Source: Acidobacteriota bacterium (lineage in GTDB: Bacteria > Acidobacteriota > Blastocatellia > Pyrinomonadales > Pyrinomonadaceae). Taken from it: a stretch of 34,000 bases of DNA. Positions 10,501-19,493 of the stretch are shown here, piece after piece. A program made the position numbers and the translations under genes. The first letter of the stretch is position 1. Every line of letters begins with the position of its first letter. The stretch is from positions 1 to 34,000 of the forward strand of contig QHXG01000244.1 of NCBI GenBank assembly GCA_003222845.1, written 5' to 3'. Below the pieces are notes generated by a model, which saw nothing but the letters and a program-made list of their open reading frames with translations, ran no database searches and was not told where the DNA came from.

Positions 10501-10528
10501 GGTAATGGGAAACAACTTGCCCGATCAT
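7514..10528 (-). CDS. Ser/Thr protein kinase, TM helix, C-terminal TPR repeats
   Basis: 'GEVYLAED', 'VHRDIKPTNIM', 'DFGLAK', 'SPEQA'; TM 'VPVWYILVGVVAVIVATAIVW'; repeated 34-aa TPR-like units. Confidence 0.94.
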   Translation of the reverse strand: MIGQVVSHYRILDRLAKGGMGEVYLAEDTSLGRRVAIKFPMLESNERDYRARFLREARAVSELSNPHIATVYDYGETSEGRPFLVMELIRGHTLSRMMRKGQMTVERVLEIIEAVALALQEAHARGIVHRDIKPTNIMINEGGQVKVLDFGLAKQLNDDQIHASEPEARTLLAMQTRSGAMVGTPAYLSPEQAMGGQVDARSDLFGLGGVFYECVTGQPAFPGTSLIEIAANVIHVEPPPPSKINPALPPELDSIILKTLAKDPANRYQSTDDLIADLRAVRDALQDDLGITLIHPRSITSSVRQTTFTNLSRMLVRPRVPVWYILVGVVAVIVATAIVWRWWRPRLHVPGAEAQHWYDVGTNAVRDGAFYQASKALERAIAIDDRYVLAHARLAESLIELDYADRAKDELLRVTSLASDRSLLPTADALYVDAISATVRHDFPAAIESYAALAKQSSDAEKPSVLVDLGRAYEKNEDLKKAIEVYTEAANRNPQYATAFLRLGILYGRQKDLLNASNSFDKAEAIYQAMGNLEGRTEVNYQRGALFNQLGKLADAKVRLEQALSLARVNDIKGQEVKALRQLSSLTADMGEMARATEYAREAVDLAQKNGMENVSTQALIDLGNAFLIKGEYTEAEKYLGQAFESAQRNKARSNEARVRVSLANLRLHQKNPEEAVQYIQSALNFYQQGGYRSETSSCLALLARANIRKGDYSAAEAAQERLLKMGQESNDQSQIALGHAELGSTLAREEKFAEALDHLAQADVIYNSLGIQRSIGYNLLERAYVLGRLGRFGEVAEPLNRAVAIADKPGGEIKRLSLESKLIAAEIDLSQEHFADARGKAEKLLATVGADFPETQMNATRILGLAMAYGGAAAAGKGKCAQALDLAKQLNDSWQSAKAQLALAEAMLLAGDFQGASANALQAQEVFARLGQQASEWRALANAAVASEKLGDKTKAQEYALRANDLLAKLEPRWGKDNYGAFLNRPDIQRLRKQLDGVTHSAK

Positions 10529-10855
10529 CGGACTCGAATCAGCGTTAGTTTGAAGAAAATAATTTGCTTAATCAGATGTTAAGGCCGGGCGTTCAGAGAA
10601 GATCGCAGACATCGTTACGTACGGACCTTTAATCGAGCCGCATACTACGCCAAAGCCAAAAGCATTTCAATTCCTTTAGCAGAGTGAGCCAACTCATGCT
10701 GAGGTTACATATTAGCAGCCATCACTTCCGCCAGAAGACTTGCTCGAGCTTCGCCTGTTCCTGGGCCCGCGATGGTGTGGATCAGTCTGGACAGGATTGA
10801 GAGCCAGCGTTTACGATGCAGCGTCTGTAAATTTCTGTGAGAGGCGTGAAATCTC

Positions 10856-12547
10856 ATGGCTGCTAGAATTTCAGTGGTTTCGCTACTGACGCTGACGAGT
10901 TTGCTGGCGCTGTCAACGGTTTTCAGCGCGGCGCCTGCATACGATCTAATCATAAAGAACGGCCGCGTTGTCGATGGCTCAGGCCGGCACGGTTTCAAAG
11001 CCGACGTCGCGATCAAAGGCAATCGCATCGCTCGCATCGGCAACCTGCGCGGTGCGAAAGCAAAACGCGAAATTGATGCGCGCGGACAAATCGTCGCGCC
11101 CGGCTTCATAGACATGCTGGGACAATCGGAAACGTTCGTGCTGATCGATCCGCGCGCGATGAGCAAGGTGATGATGGGCGTCACGACCGAGATAACCGGC
11201 GAGGGCGAATCGATCGCGCCCGTCAATGATCGCATCCTCAAAGAACAGGAAGACTTCAATCGACGCTTTAATCTGACGGTCGATTGGCGCACGCTCGACG
11301 AATACTTCAAGCGGCTCGGAAAGCAGGGCGCGGGGGTGAACCTCGGCACCTTTGTCGGCGCGACGCAGGTGCGTGAATACGTGATCGGTTATGACGATCG
11401 TCCCCCGACCGCGGCCGAGTTAGAACAAATGAAGCAGTTGGTTGCCGAGGCAATGAAAGACGGCGCGCTCGGTGTTTCAACCTCCCTACAGTACGTGCCG
11501 GCGCGGTTTGCGAAGACTGATGAGATTGTCGAACTCGCGAAAGTCGCGCATCAATACGGCGGCATTTACATCTCGCACCAACGGAGCGAAGCCAACGCGA
11601 TCGATGATTCGATGAAAGAAGTTTTCGAGATCGCGCGCCGCGCGCATATTCCCGCGGAAATCTGGCATTTCAAAACCGCGTACCAGAAAAACTGGGGACG
11701 TATGCCCGAAATGCTCCGCCGCATCGAGGCCGCTCGACGGCAAGGATTGAAGATTACGGCGGACGTTTATCCGTACGTCGCGGGCAGTACGTCACTTAGT
11801 GCATGTTTGCCGCCATGGGCGCTTGCAGGTGGCACGGATCGAATGATCGCGCGCTTGAAAGATCCGGCAACGCGCGCACGTCTGAAGCAAGAGATCGCCG
11901 CCGATTCGAACGCTTGGGAGAATATCTACCTTGGCAGCGGCGGTCCCAGCGGGATCTTAATCGGCTCGGTGGTGAATCGAGACTTGGAAAGTTCGCAGGG
12001 AAAGCGACTATCGGAGATTGCTACCGCTCAAAACAAAGATCCACTTGACGCTCTATTTGATTTCATCATCGCCGACCGCGGCCAGACCGGCGCGATCTTC
12101 TTTATGATGAGCGAAGCCGACATGAACGCCGCGCTGAAGTCTCCTTTAGTCAGCATCTGCACCGACAGCAGCGCGCGCGCCACGGATGGCCCCTTGGCCG
12201 GATCGAAATCGCATCCCCGCGGCTGGGGCACCTATCCACGTATTCTCGGGCACTATGTGCGCGACCTACACTTAATGCCGCTGGAACTCGCGATTCACAA
12301 GATGACGGGCTTGCCCGCATCGAATGTTGGTTTGAAACAGCGAGGGCTTATTCGCGAAGGTTACTTTGCCGATATCACCATCTTCGATCCAAAGACGGTG
12401 ATCGATCGCGCAACCTTCGAAGAGCCGAACCAATATCCGGTCGGGATAAACTTCGTCATCGTCAACGGACAGATCGAGGTTGATAACGCTCAGCGCACGC
12501 CCGCACTGGCCGGGCGAGTGCTGCGGGGGCCAGGATATCGGCAATAG
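10856..12547 (+). CDS. Exported amidohydrolase, D-aminoacylase / N-acyl-D-amino-acid deacylase family (atypical metal site)
   Basis: Signal peptide; 'YDLIIKNGRVVDGSG', 'IVAPGFID', 'GVTTEITGEG', 'TADVYPYVAGSTSL', 'GLKQRGLIREGYFADITIFDP'. Confidence 0.85.
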   Translation: MAARISVVSLLTLTSLLALSTVFSAAPAYDLIIKNGRVVDGSGRHGFKADVAIKGNRIARIGNLRGAKAKREIDARGQIVAPGFIDMLGQSETFVLIDPRAMSKVMMGVTTEITGEGESIAPVNDRILKEQEDFNRRFNLTVDWRTLDEYFKRLGKQGAGVNLGTFVGATQVREYVIGYDDRPPTAAELEQMKQLVAEAMKDGALGVSTSLQYVPARFAKTDEIVELAKVAHQYGGIYISHQRSEANAIDDSMKEVFEIARRAHIPAEIWHFKTAYQKNWGRMPEMLRRIEAARRQGLKITADVYPYVAGSTSLSACLPPWALAGGTDRMIARLKDPATRARLKQEIAADSNAWENIYLGSGGPSGILIGSVVNRDLESSQGKRLSEIATAQNKDPLDALFDFIIADRGQTGAIFFMMSEADMNAALKSPLVSICTDSSARATDGPLAGSKSHPRGWGTYPRILGHYVRDLHLMPLELAIHKMTGLPASNVGLKQRGLIREGYFADITIFDPKTVIDRATFEEPNQYPVGINFVIVNGQIEVDNAQRTPALAGRVLRGPGYRQ

Positions 12548-12601
12548 CTATGGGCGCTCGACTCCTGCGCCGCCGGCTGTTCGGCCCTCTTGAGCATTTT
12601 C

Positions 12602-12621
12602 AAGACCCTTAAAGGGGTCTT
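12602..12621. terminator. Possible bidirectional terminator between convergent genes (AAGACCC-TTAAAG-GGGTCTT)
   Basis: 7-bp inverted repeat between the stop of the + strand amidohydrolase and the 3' end of the - strand DUF4159 gene; no long U-tract. Confidence 0.45.
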
Positions 12622-12713
12622 AACCTGATCGCACCTCCACGGATTAACCAATAAAAATGGGGGTGGCAGCCATCACAGTGATCAACGTAAGGGTACAGTA
12701 AAAGGAATACCGC

Positions 12714-13613
12714 TCAATGGCTCATCGCGTAGATGATCACATTGATGGCGCTCTTATAAGCATGCAAGCCGTACTTCGCGGGATAGCGCGGGTCGTTGAT
12801 CCACTCCCACGCGTCACCCATATCGGTGTTGAAGGAGATGAAGCACACCAGCCGGCCATTCTCGTCCTCGACTCCCATACGATGCGGGACCGTGCCGCCT
12901 TTCTCTGAGGTCTGGCCGCGCAGGGCATTGAAAATATTCGGCACCTGCAGAGTTTCGTCGATGTCGAGATACGAATGAAAGATCGGATGCGAGAGCGGTA
13001 ATTCCTTGATCTGGCGATTGGGCCAGACCTTATGAAGCTGCGTCTCGAGATTGGCGATCTCATAGACGCCCCAGAAATCATCGAAGTACATGAAGCCGCC
13101 ACGCGCGACATATTCGCGCAAACGCGCGGCCTGTTCATCTGAGAGGTCGAGAAAGCCGGGCTCGACGAAGTAGATGATCGGATAGTCGAAGAGGCGATCG
13201 TCCATGATCGGAATTTGGTCAGGGCGCGCGGCGATCTTCAAATTCGTGCCGGCCCATTCGCGCAGACCTACGATTAAATTGTTGTCGGCTTCGGGATAGT
13301 CCGTCGCCCAACTATTTCGTCGTCGATAACCATAACCGTAATTCGGCGAGTCATAGATCGTGCGGATAAATGTAAACTCGCCGTAAGAAGGCCCGGTCGC
13401 TACGGGCCTCACCAAGGTAGGGCGCTGGCGGAAGCTGCGATAGTCATCAAAAGGGTTCTGCGCGAGCGTGGGAACCAGGAGCAGCAACAGCACGAGCATG
13501 CTGATGCCGAATCGTCGACCTTTTATGTGCGATCGGCGTCGCGATTTGTCATTTGACAATAAAGCGTTCGTCATTTGTGGATTTCGTTCATCGCATAGCG
13601 ATGAGATGGGCAC
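12714..13613 (-). CDS. DUF4159-domain exported protein (GATase-like fold)
   Basis: 'FTFIRTIYDSPNYGYG...WATDYPEADNNLIVGLREWAGTNLK', 'YPIIYFVEPGFLDLSDEQAARLREYVARGGFMYFDDFWG'. True start probably downstream of 13613 (see findings). Confidence 0.85.
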   Translation of the reverse strand: MPISSLCDERNPQMTNALLSNDKSRRRSHIKGRRFGISMLVLLLLLVPTLAQNPFDDYRSFRQRPTLVRPVATGPSYGEFTFIRTIYDSPNYGYGYRRRNSWATDYPEADNNLIVGLREWAGTNLKIAARPDQIPIMDDRLFDYPIIYFVEPGFLDLSDEQAARLREYVARGGFMYFDDFWGVYEIANLETQLHKVWPNRQIKELPLSHPIFHSYLDIDETLQVPNIFNALRGQTSEKGGTVPHRMGVEDENGRLVCFISFNTDMGDAWEWINDPRYPAKYGLHAYKSAINVIIYAMSH

Positions 13614-13781
13614 TAGCCGTGGGCTTTAGCCCACGGAGCGTTGTCGCATCGAATCGCCATCGCGTAGCGACGGTTGAAAATCATCCGTCGCAAGTCAATC
13701 GTCGCTACGCGACGACCCCGATCTGATCCACCTAACCGTGGGTTGAAACCCACGGCTAAAGTCATGCGGCGCTACGCGCCG
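13588..13781. repeat. Cluster of six REP-like hairpins
   Basis: Stems at 13588-13604 (TCATCGC-ATA-GCGATGA), 13617-13636 (CCGTGGGCT-TT-AGCCCACGG), 13657-13673, 13699-13715 (TCGTCGC-TAC-GCGACGA), 13736-13755 (CCGTGGGTT-GA-AACCCACGG), 13767-13781 (CGGCGC-TAC-GCGCCG). Confidence 0.85.
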
Positions 13782-13809
13782 AACGCAACAACTCACGAAT
13801 GAAGAATGA

Positions 13810-16800
13810 TCACTGCTTCCGTCCACCTCCCGACAACCGCCGATAATATTCCTCAACTGCCTTGCGATAGCGTTCAGGCGCGGCGCCTTCATCATGCAAG
13901 CGTAGATTCGTCCGGCCCGCCTGATTCTGTGCCTGCCGGCTCAATTGCAATTCCAGTTGACGCAGTGGATCGATCACGCTGTCCTTAAGCTGAGCAGCCG
14001 TTTGAATGTCATGGCCGGTCCCGACCTCAGTCAGCCGCCGCAGTTGGTCGATGGCCCGATCGAGATAAGGACCACTGGTGCCGCCCAATTGTTGCCGCAG
14101 CTTTTGCGCATCGTTCAGTCGCTGGCGCAATTCGGAATTCAACTGGCGGTCATCCCAGCCGCCATATCCGCCGCCGCGGTCATAACTCCCACCTTGACGA
14201 CCATCTCCCGAATTCGATCCATTGTCAGAATTTCCCTGCTGGCCCTGTTGCCCACGCTGCCCGCCCTGCTGTTGTCCTGACTGTCCCTGCTGTCCCTGCT
14301 GTTGGCCCTGTTGCTGGCCACGTTGTTGACCTTGCGAGTTGCCATTACGTCTGGCCGCGTTTTCATCCAGGCGCCGGCGTAACGAATCAACGTTATCGGC
14401 GAGTTGTCGCGTTCGATCGAGCGCCTCTTCGGCGTTATTGCCCGATTGGCCCGCGCCTTGTTCCGCCGACTGCAAACGCTCGGAAAGATTGTTAAGGCTG
14501 CGCTCAACGGCGCGTTCGTTGGCCCGCGCGCCTTCGAGATTGTTGCCGTTCAGGGCCTGCTTGCCTTCGCGAATTCGCTCCGCGATCCGATCACGCGCCA
14601 TGCCTTCGGCCGCGTCATTCAATTGCCGCGCGGTCCGCTGCTGTCCGCCGCCCATCGCACGCGCAGACTGTTCGATGTCCTGCTGCAAGCCGCTCACCGC
14701 ATCAGCCAGAGCATCCTTGCGCTCGGCCAGTTGCTCGCGCGCTCGCTGCGAGTTCGCGTCCTGCCCACCACGGCGCGCAAGGTTCTCTACATCTTTGGCG
14801 ATTTCACGCTGCCGCGACGCCGCCTGCGCCGCACGTTGACGCAAGTCACTGATTTGCTTCTGACGACCCGAAGCGCCTGATTGTCCGCCGGACTGACCGT
14901 TCATTTGTTGCAGACGGGTCTGCGCTTCGCGCAAGCGATCGAGGGCGCGCTCGTTCTGCGCGATCGATTCGCTGGAATTCCCACGCGATGATGCCTGCGC
15001 CTTCTGCATCTGGTCGGCAGTTTGATTGAGCTGGCGGCTCAACTCCTGCATCTGCGCGTCGCGACGTTCGCGCGAAAGCCGTTCAAGTTCGCGTGCGGCA
15101 CGACGCGTCTCATCAATTAACTCCTGCTGTTGCCTTTGGTTCCCGCCGCTGGATCCGCTTTGATTACGCGGGCCCTGCAGGCGTCGTCGTTGCTCCTCAA
15201 GGGCTTGCTCCTGACGACGCGCCAACTCTTCAAGCCGGCGCTCGGCTTCAGACTTCTGTTGTTGTGCTTGCTGCCGCTGCTGCCGCTGGACTGTCTCGTA
15301 CTGGTTCTTCATCTTATCGAGTTCCAGCTCGAACAAGCCGGCCAGTTCCTGCTGCTGGCGCTGGCTACTTTGGCCACCACCGCCATTTGCATTCTGATTA
15401 CCAAACGCGACCTGTACCTGACGGAAGATTGCATCAGCCGCCAAAAGCTTTTGCAGCGCCCGTTGTTCGGGCGGCAGTGCGTCGCGGCCAGACTCGTTTC
15501 GCAGCGGCGGCGGCGCGCCTTTCATTTCTTCGGCGGCCTGTTTCAGATCGCTGGCCATCTCAGCCATTTCCTTCTGGCCTTCTAATTCGTCGGGCAGCCG
15601 CCGTCCCATCCGATCCAGAAACTCGAGGGTGTCGGTCCGCAGCTTCTCCTGGCCAGCGGCGACCGCCTCGTATCCGTCTTTGCGCTCTTGCGGTGTGTAC
15701 TTATCGCTTTCGCGAATCAACTTATGCGTCGCCGCGATCAAATCTTTCTGCCTTCGCGAGAGCGCGTTCTGATCTTGATCGCCTTGCTGCCCGGCACCAC
15801 CGCCGCCTTGCTGCTGCGATTGGCGATATTCCATCTCAAACGGTTTCACTTCGATGAAGTAAATGTCGCTGGTCGTTTCGCTGTTGGCATCGCGCGCTTT
15901 CGCGTAATAGGAAATGAAATCGCCGGGCTTCAAATTAAATTCTTCGAGAAAGAAAGTGTGGGTCGCGGTCAACGTACGGGCAGATTCCCGCGTCAATTCC
16001 TGAAGATTCACCTTTTTTTCGTCGCCGCCGTTGACTGAAAAATACAAATCCATCCCGACCACGCCGTAATCGTCTTCAGCGCGCGCCTGGGTGAATACCT
16101 CCTCCAGATTGGTAGCCTTGCGGTCGCGCCCGGGTCGCTCGAACGAGACGGTAGGCGGTAGATCTTCGAGCACGCTCACGTCGTACTCGTTCGACCCGCG
16201 ATAAGTTTCGCCGTCGACGCTCACCAGTTCGATGTAATAGCTGGTCTCGCCGGAGACGGTCAGATCCCCGACCCAATCCTGACCGTTCGCGCGCATGTCG
16301 ATCTTCTTGCCGTTGGCCAGCACGATGCGCGCGGCGCGGACTTTGCCAGACAGCCGCGCAGTGATGGTCGCAACGGTGCCTTTCAGCGCCGCGATGTCAC
16401 CGCCATCTTCGGTGGTCTTGGAAGGCAGGTGAGAAAAGCTCGGAAAGTTCAGCGTCACGTCGAGTTGCTTGACGTAGGGCAAATCGACGACCGTGAGTTT
16501 GTAAGTATCTGAGCGAACTCCGTTGCTCTCGACGAAGTACTCAATGGAATCTTGAATATTGAATATCGAATATCGATAGTCTGTCTTAGCCTTGGCCGGC
16601 TCCATCGCCTGACCCTTCCAGTCATCCTTCGATCCGACAGGTCGCCAATAGATCGAAACAATCTGCGCATCGAAGTTAACCAACGTCGCGAGCACGTCCT
16701 GATCGGAACTCCTCGGTACGCGCGCGGACCCGGGCTTGACCCTGATGCTCATCGCGCTGGTTGAGGCGGCGAGCGTTTTCGGCATGACCAATTGCGCCAC

Positions 16801-17331
16801 GCCTTCTGAGATTTCGCGTGGGCCCCACCTCAGCACGCCCGCGAGGATTATTAAACTGGCAACCGTTGCGCCACCGTACAACAATAGACGCGATCGCCGA
16901 ATCACCTTGCCGAGACTCAACCTGCCGGCAAGCTGATTGGCGTCGGCTTCGAGCCGTTCCAGAATGGCTTTCGAGATATTAGGATCGCGTTCTGGTGATG
17001 AACATTCGATCGCCGTCACTAATCGATCTTCGGCAACCGGATGGTGTTCCTCAATCAATCGCGCGAGGCGCGTGTCGGTGATTCGTTTCCACAGCGGCCG
17101 GACCAGCGCGAGACACAGGGTCGTTAAAAAAGTTATGAGTGCCCCGAGACGCAGAAACATAAGTGCATTATCGTTGTGGCGATAACGATGCGCTGCCCAC
17201 CCCGTTAACAGCAGGATAGCTGCGCCGGCAGCCAAAACGATCGCCAGACCGCGCAGAGCCATGAGCAGGCGGCGGCGCGCACGCAAGCGACTCAGCAGAT
17301 TTCCAAGGTTGTTTCGGTCGGGATAAATCAT
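13810..17331 (-). CDS. DUF4175-like membrane protein with long Q/R-rich coiled coil
   Basis: N-terminal TMs, Ig-like region, then very long Q/R/E-rich helical region and G/Q/S-rich segment; position beside BatA-like/DUF58/MoxR genes. Confidence 0.8.
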   Translation of the reverse strand: MIYPDRNNLGNLLSRLRARRRLLMALRGLAIVLAAGAAILLLTGWAAHRYRHNDNALMFLRLGALITFLTTLCLALVRPLWKRITDTRLARLIEEHHPVAEDRLVTAIECSSPERDPNISKAILERLEADANQLAGRLSLGKVIRRSRLLLYGGATVASLIILAGVLRWGPREISEGVAQLVMPKTLAASTSAMSIRVKPGSARVPRSSDQDVLATLVNFDAQIVSIYWRPVGSKDDWKGQAMEPAKAKTDYRYSIFNIQDSIEYFVESNGVRSDTYKLTVVDLPYVKQLDVTLNFPSFSHLPSKTTEDGGDIAALKGTVATITARLSGKVRAARIVLANGKKIDMRANGQDWVGDLTVSGETSYYIELVSVDGETYRGSNEYDVSVLEDLPPTVSFERPGRDRKATNLEEVFTQARAEDDYGVVGMDLYFSVNGGDEKKVNLQELTRESARTLTATHTFFLEEFNLKPGDFISYYAKARDANSETTSDIYFIEVKPFEMEYRQSQQQGGGGAGQQGDQDQNALSRRQKDLIAATHKLIRESDKYTPQERKDGYEAVAAGQEKLRTDTLEFLDRMGRRLPDELEGQKEMAEMASDLKQAAEEMKGAPPPLRNESGRDALPPEQRALQKLLAADAIFRQVQVAFGNQNANGGGGQSSQRQQQELAGLFELELDKMKNQYETVQRQQRQQAQQQKSEAERRLEELARRQEQALEEQRRRLQGPRNQSGSSGGNQRQQQELIDETRRAARELERLSRERRDAQMQELSRQLNQTADQMQKAQASSRGNSSESIAQNERALDRLREAQTRLQQMNGQSGGQSGASGRQKQISDLRQRAAQAASRQREIAKDVENLARRGGQDANSQRAREQLAERKDALADAVSGLQQDIEQSARAMGGGQQRTARQLNDAAEGMARDRIAERIREGKQALNGNNLEGARANERAVERSLNNLSERLQSAEQGAGQSGNNAEEALDRTRQLADNVDSLRRRLDENAARRNGNSQGQQRGQQQGQQQGQQGQSGQQQGGQRGQQGQQGNSDNGSNSGDGRQGGSYDRGGGYGGWDDRQLNSELRQRLNDAQKLRQQLGGTSGPYLDRAIDQLRRLTEVGTGHDIQTAAQLKDSVIDPLRQLELQLSRQAQNQAGRTNLRLHDEGAAPERYRKAVEEYYRRLSGGGRKQ

Positions 17332-17385
17332 TGGCTTTAGAAGATACTCCCGCGAACCTTTTCAGCCAAACCTTTTCGAACGTGG

Positions 17386-17404
17386 CATGGGCGTCTCGCC
17401 CGTG
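17386..17404. repeat. Hairpin CATGGGCG-TCT-CGCCCGTG
   Basis: 8-bp stem with one G-T pair, between the DUF4175 and BatA-like genes; the antisense reading gives the repeat-like peptide 'VHGRDAHAT'. Confidence 0.6.
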
Positions 17405-17428
17405 GACACGCGCAAAATTGCGGGCCAC

Positions 17429-19483
17429 TCAGCCCACCATTTTCGCTACTTTTATTCGTTGGGCCAGCAATGACTCAGTAATCAGCAGCAGCAGCGCCAA
17501 AAACAATAAGGGCCACCAGACCTTTTGCCGATTCTCGATCTCTTCATTGGTGAAACTTCGGTTCGCTTCGCGTCCTTCGGCTTTTCCCGATCCGCCAGTC
17601 ACGCCGCTGATAAATGCGCCAAAATCAAGCTTCGTAAAGTCGCCTTCCGCGGCATTTAAATCCACCGCGGCGAAATCAGGCCGCACTTGATAGCGCAAAC
17701 GATAAAATCCCGGTTGCCGCCCGGTAACCAGCAAATCGCCCGCGGCCGTCAGACGGTTATCGGTCAACCGGGTGCCATCAGGAGAATCGACCGCGGGCGC
17801 ATCGCCTTTCGCATCTTTGGCGACTCGGAAGGTCTGGCCCAACAAGTACCAGGATCCCGCTTCGCGACTCCCAAGGTAACGAATCATCTGATGCACGAGC
17901 GGCAAGTAAACCGGCGTCAACGGTAAATCGTTCCAACTCGTTCCGAGTGACGACGTGAACAATAAGACTCGCCCCTTGCCGGTACTGGCTTCGATCAGAG
18001 CGGGACTGCCGTCTTCATATCGCGCCAGCACACTCGCGTTAGGTTTTGGTTGGGCCCGCAGATGTCCGAACACGCGGGCCGCAGCGAGCCGTCCGCTATC
18101 CCGAAAGACTTCAAAAATCGGATGATCAAATTTGATATCGGTAATCGCCAGGCCCTCGCCGGCTTTGGTTTGCACGGCCTCGCCAAAAGTTGCAGGCAAA
18201 ATGTCAGGCAAAGATTGATTGAGACTATTCGCATCCGTATGTGGTCCCGTAGAAACGATCAACTGTCCGCCATTCTCAACAAACTTCTTCAGGCTGGCTG
18301 CCAACGCCGACGACAAAGGACCCGAGTCGTTAAGAATTACCAGAGCATTTTCAGCGACCCCGGAAGGATCGGCGGCGCCGGCGGTCTTTACGGTGAAGGC
18401 GAAAGGCAGCGCGTCGTTTAGGTTTAGCGCGCTTTGCAGATAAAAGCTGTCGCTGCGACCGCGCGCGGCGCTTTCGACAATCAGGGCTTTGGCCGGGGCT
18501 TCGCGGCGAATCGTGAAATAGAATTTGTTGTCCGGAGTGAAGTCGTTCGACGCGACTTCGATGACGCACCGATTGGCGCCTTCAGTCAGATTGAATCCGG
18601 TAAACTCAACGACTTTCGTCTCGCGCGAATTCAGGCTTACCTCGTGCTTTTCGACCGTCTGATCGTTGATTTGCAGATCAACCGCCAGCCGATCGCGCGG
18701 CGTATCGCTGTAATTACTGATCTGAACCGACAGGTTCTCGAGATATTTTTGACCGAAGACGACACCGTGCGCATCGACGCTGGACACTGCGACATTGGCG
18801 GGCGGATTGTTTCCGCCTACATCAAACGTCTGGAGCTGAATGTCGCTGCTGAGTTTGAAAGAGGCATTGCCCTGGTTCCAACCACTGGCCTGAAAATCTG
18901 AAATCAGCGCCACTCGTTTCCTGCCGTCGATTTTCAACTCGCCCAGGAGCGATTCAGCGCCTCGCAATGCCTGTGCGTAATCCGTGGCTTCCCAACCCGC
19001 CGTTAAACTTTTCAAAATCGATCGCAGTTGAGTCTTGTCGGCAGTAAAGCGACTGGCCACTTCGTAGCGATTTCCAAAGGTCAGCAGTGCCAGACGCTCG
19101 CCGCCCGGCGCCTCATCGATGATTGACCCAGCGCGTTGCACAGCACTGGCGAACATCTGTTCGCGGCGCATGCTTAGAGAGGAATCGATCAGAATGACAG
19201 TGCCTCCCGCTGCGCCACTATCTTTCGCTGCGCTGCGGCGCGTGAAAAATGGACGAGTGAACGCGATCACGATGAGCAGAATCGCCAGGCAACGCAGGAT
19301 AAGCAGCAGCAGGTTGCGAAAGGTGCGGCGACGAATCGTGCGTTGCGGCACCTGGCGCACAAAGGTCAGCGCCGGAAACTCGATTCTGCGCGCGCGCGTG
19401 CGCCGCACGAGATGCACCAGTATCGGCGCGCCGATCGCGGCGATACCCAACCAGAAAAGTGGATTAAGGAACCACATGATCAA
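17429..19483 (-). CDS. BatA-like membrane protein with VWA domain
   Basis: 'FLNPLFWLGIAAIGAPILVHLVRR' BatA-type N-terminus, MIDAS 'IDSSLSM', C-terminal TM helix. Confidence 0.88.
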   Translation of the reverse strand: MIMWFLNPLFWLGIAAIGAPILVHLVRRTRARRIEFPALTFVRQVPQRTIRRRTFRNLLLLILRCLAILLIVIAFTRPFFTRRSAAKDSGAAGGTVILIDSSLSMRREQMFASAVQRAGSIIDEAPGGERLALLTFGNRYEVASRFTADKTQLRSILKSLTAGWEATDYAQALRGAESLLGELKIDGRKRVALISDFQASGWNQGNASFKLSSDIQLQTFDVGGNNPPANVAVSSVDAHGVVFGQKYLENLSVQISNYSDTPRDRLAVDLQINDQTVEKHEVSLNSRETKVVEFTGFNLTEGANRCVIEVASNDFTPDNKFYFTIRREAPAKALIVESAARGRSDSFYLQSALNLNDALPFAFTVKTAGAADPSGVAENALVILNDSGPLSSALAASLKKFVENGGQLIVSTGPHTDANSLNQSLPDILPATFGEAVQTKAGEGLAITDIKFDHPIFEVFRDSGRLAAARVFGHLRAQPKPNASVLARYEDGSPALIEASTGKGRVLLFTSSLGTSWNDLPLTPVYLPLVHQMIRYLGSREAGSWYLLGQTFRVAKDAKGDAPAVDSPDGTRLTDNRLTAAGDLLVTGRQPGFYRLRYQVRPDFAAVDLNAAEGDFTKLDFGAFISGVTGGSGKAEGREANRSFTNEEIENRQKVWWPLLFLALLLLITESLLAQRIKVAKMVG

Positions 19484-19493
19484 TTTGTCAGTT

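Noticed and set aside
10705-11349. 214-aa minus-strand ORF overlapping the amidohydrolase
   Set aside because: Ser/Arg-rich antisense translation of a well-supported gene; no motif.
13588-13781. Possible CRISPR array
   Set aside because: Hairpins are of different sequences with irregular spacing; no constant direct repeat with unique spacers and no cas genes.
15093-15857. 254-aa plus-strand ORF opposite the DUF4175 coiled coil
   Set aside because: Low-complexity antisense product of a Q/R-rich coding region.
16553-16580. GAATATTGAATATCGAATATCGATA microrepeat
   Set aside because: Lies inside DUF4175 coding sequence and encodes a plausible in-frame segment (YRYSIFNIQDSIEYFVES); no need for a separate element.
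17168-17428. 86-aa minus-strand ORF at the DUF4175 start
   Set aside because: Out-of-frame overlap with DUF4175; the N-terminal part is the translated hairpin repeat (VHGRDAHAT).
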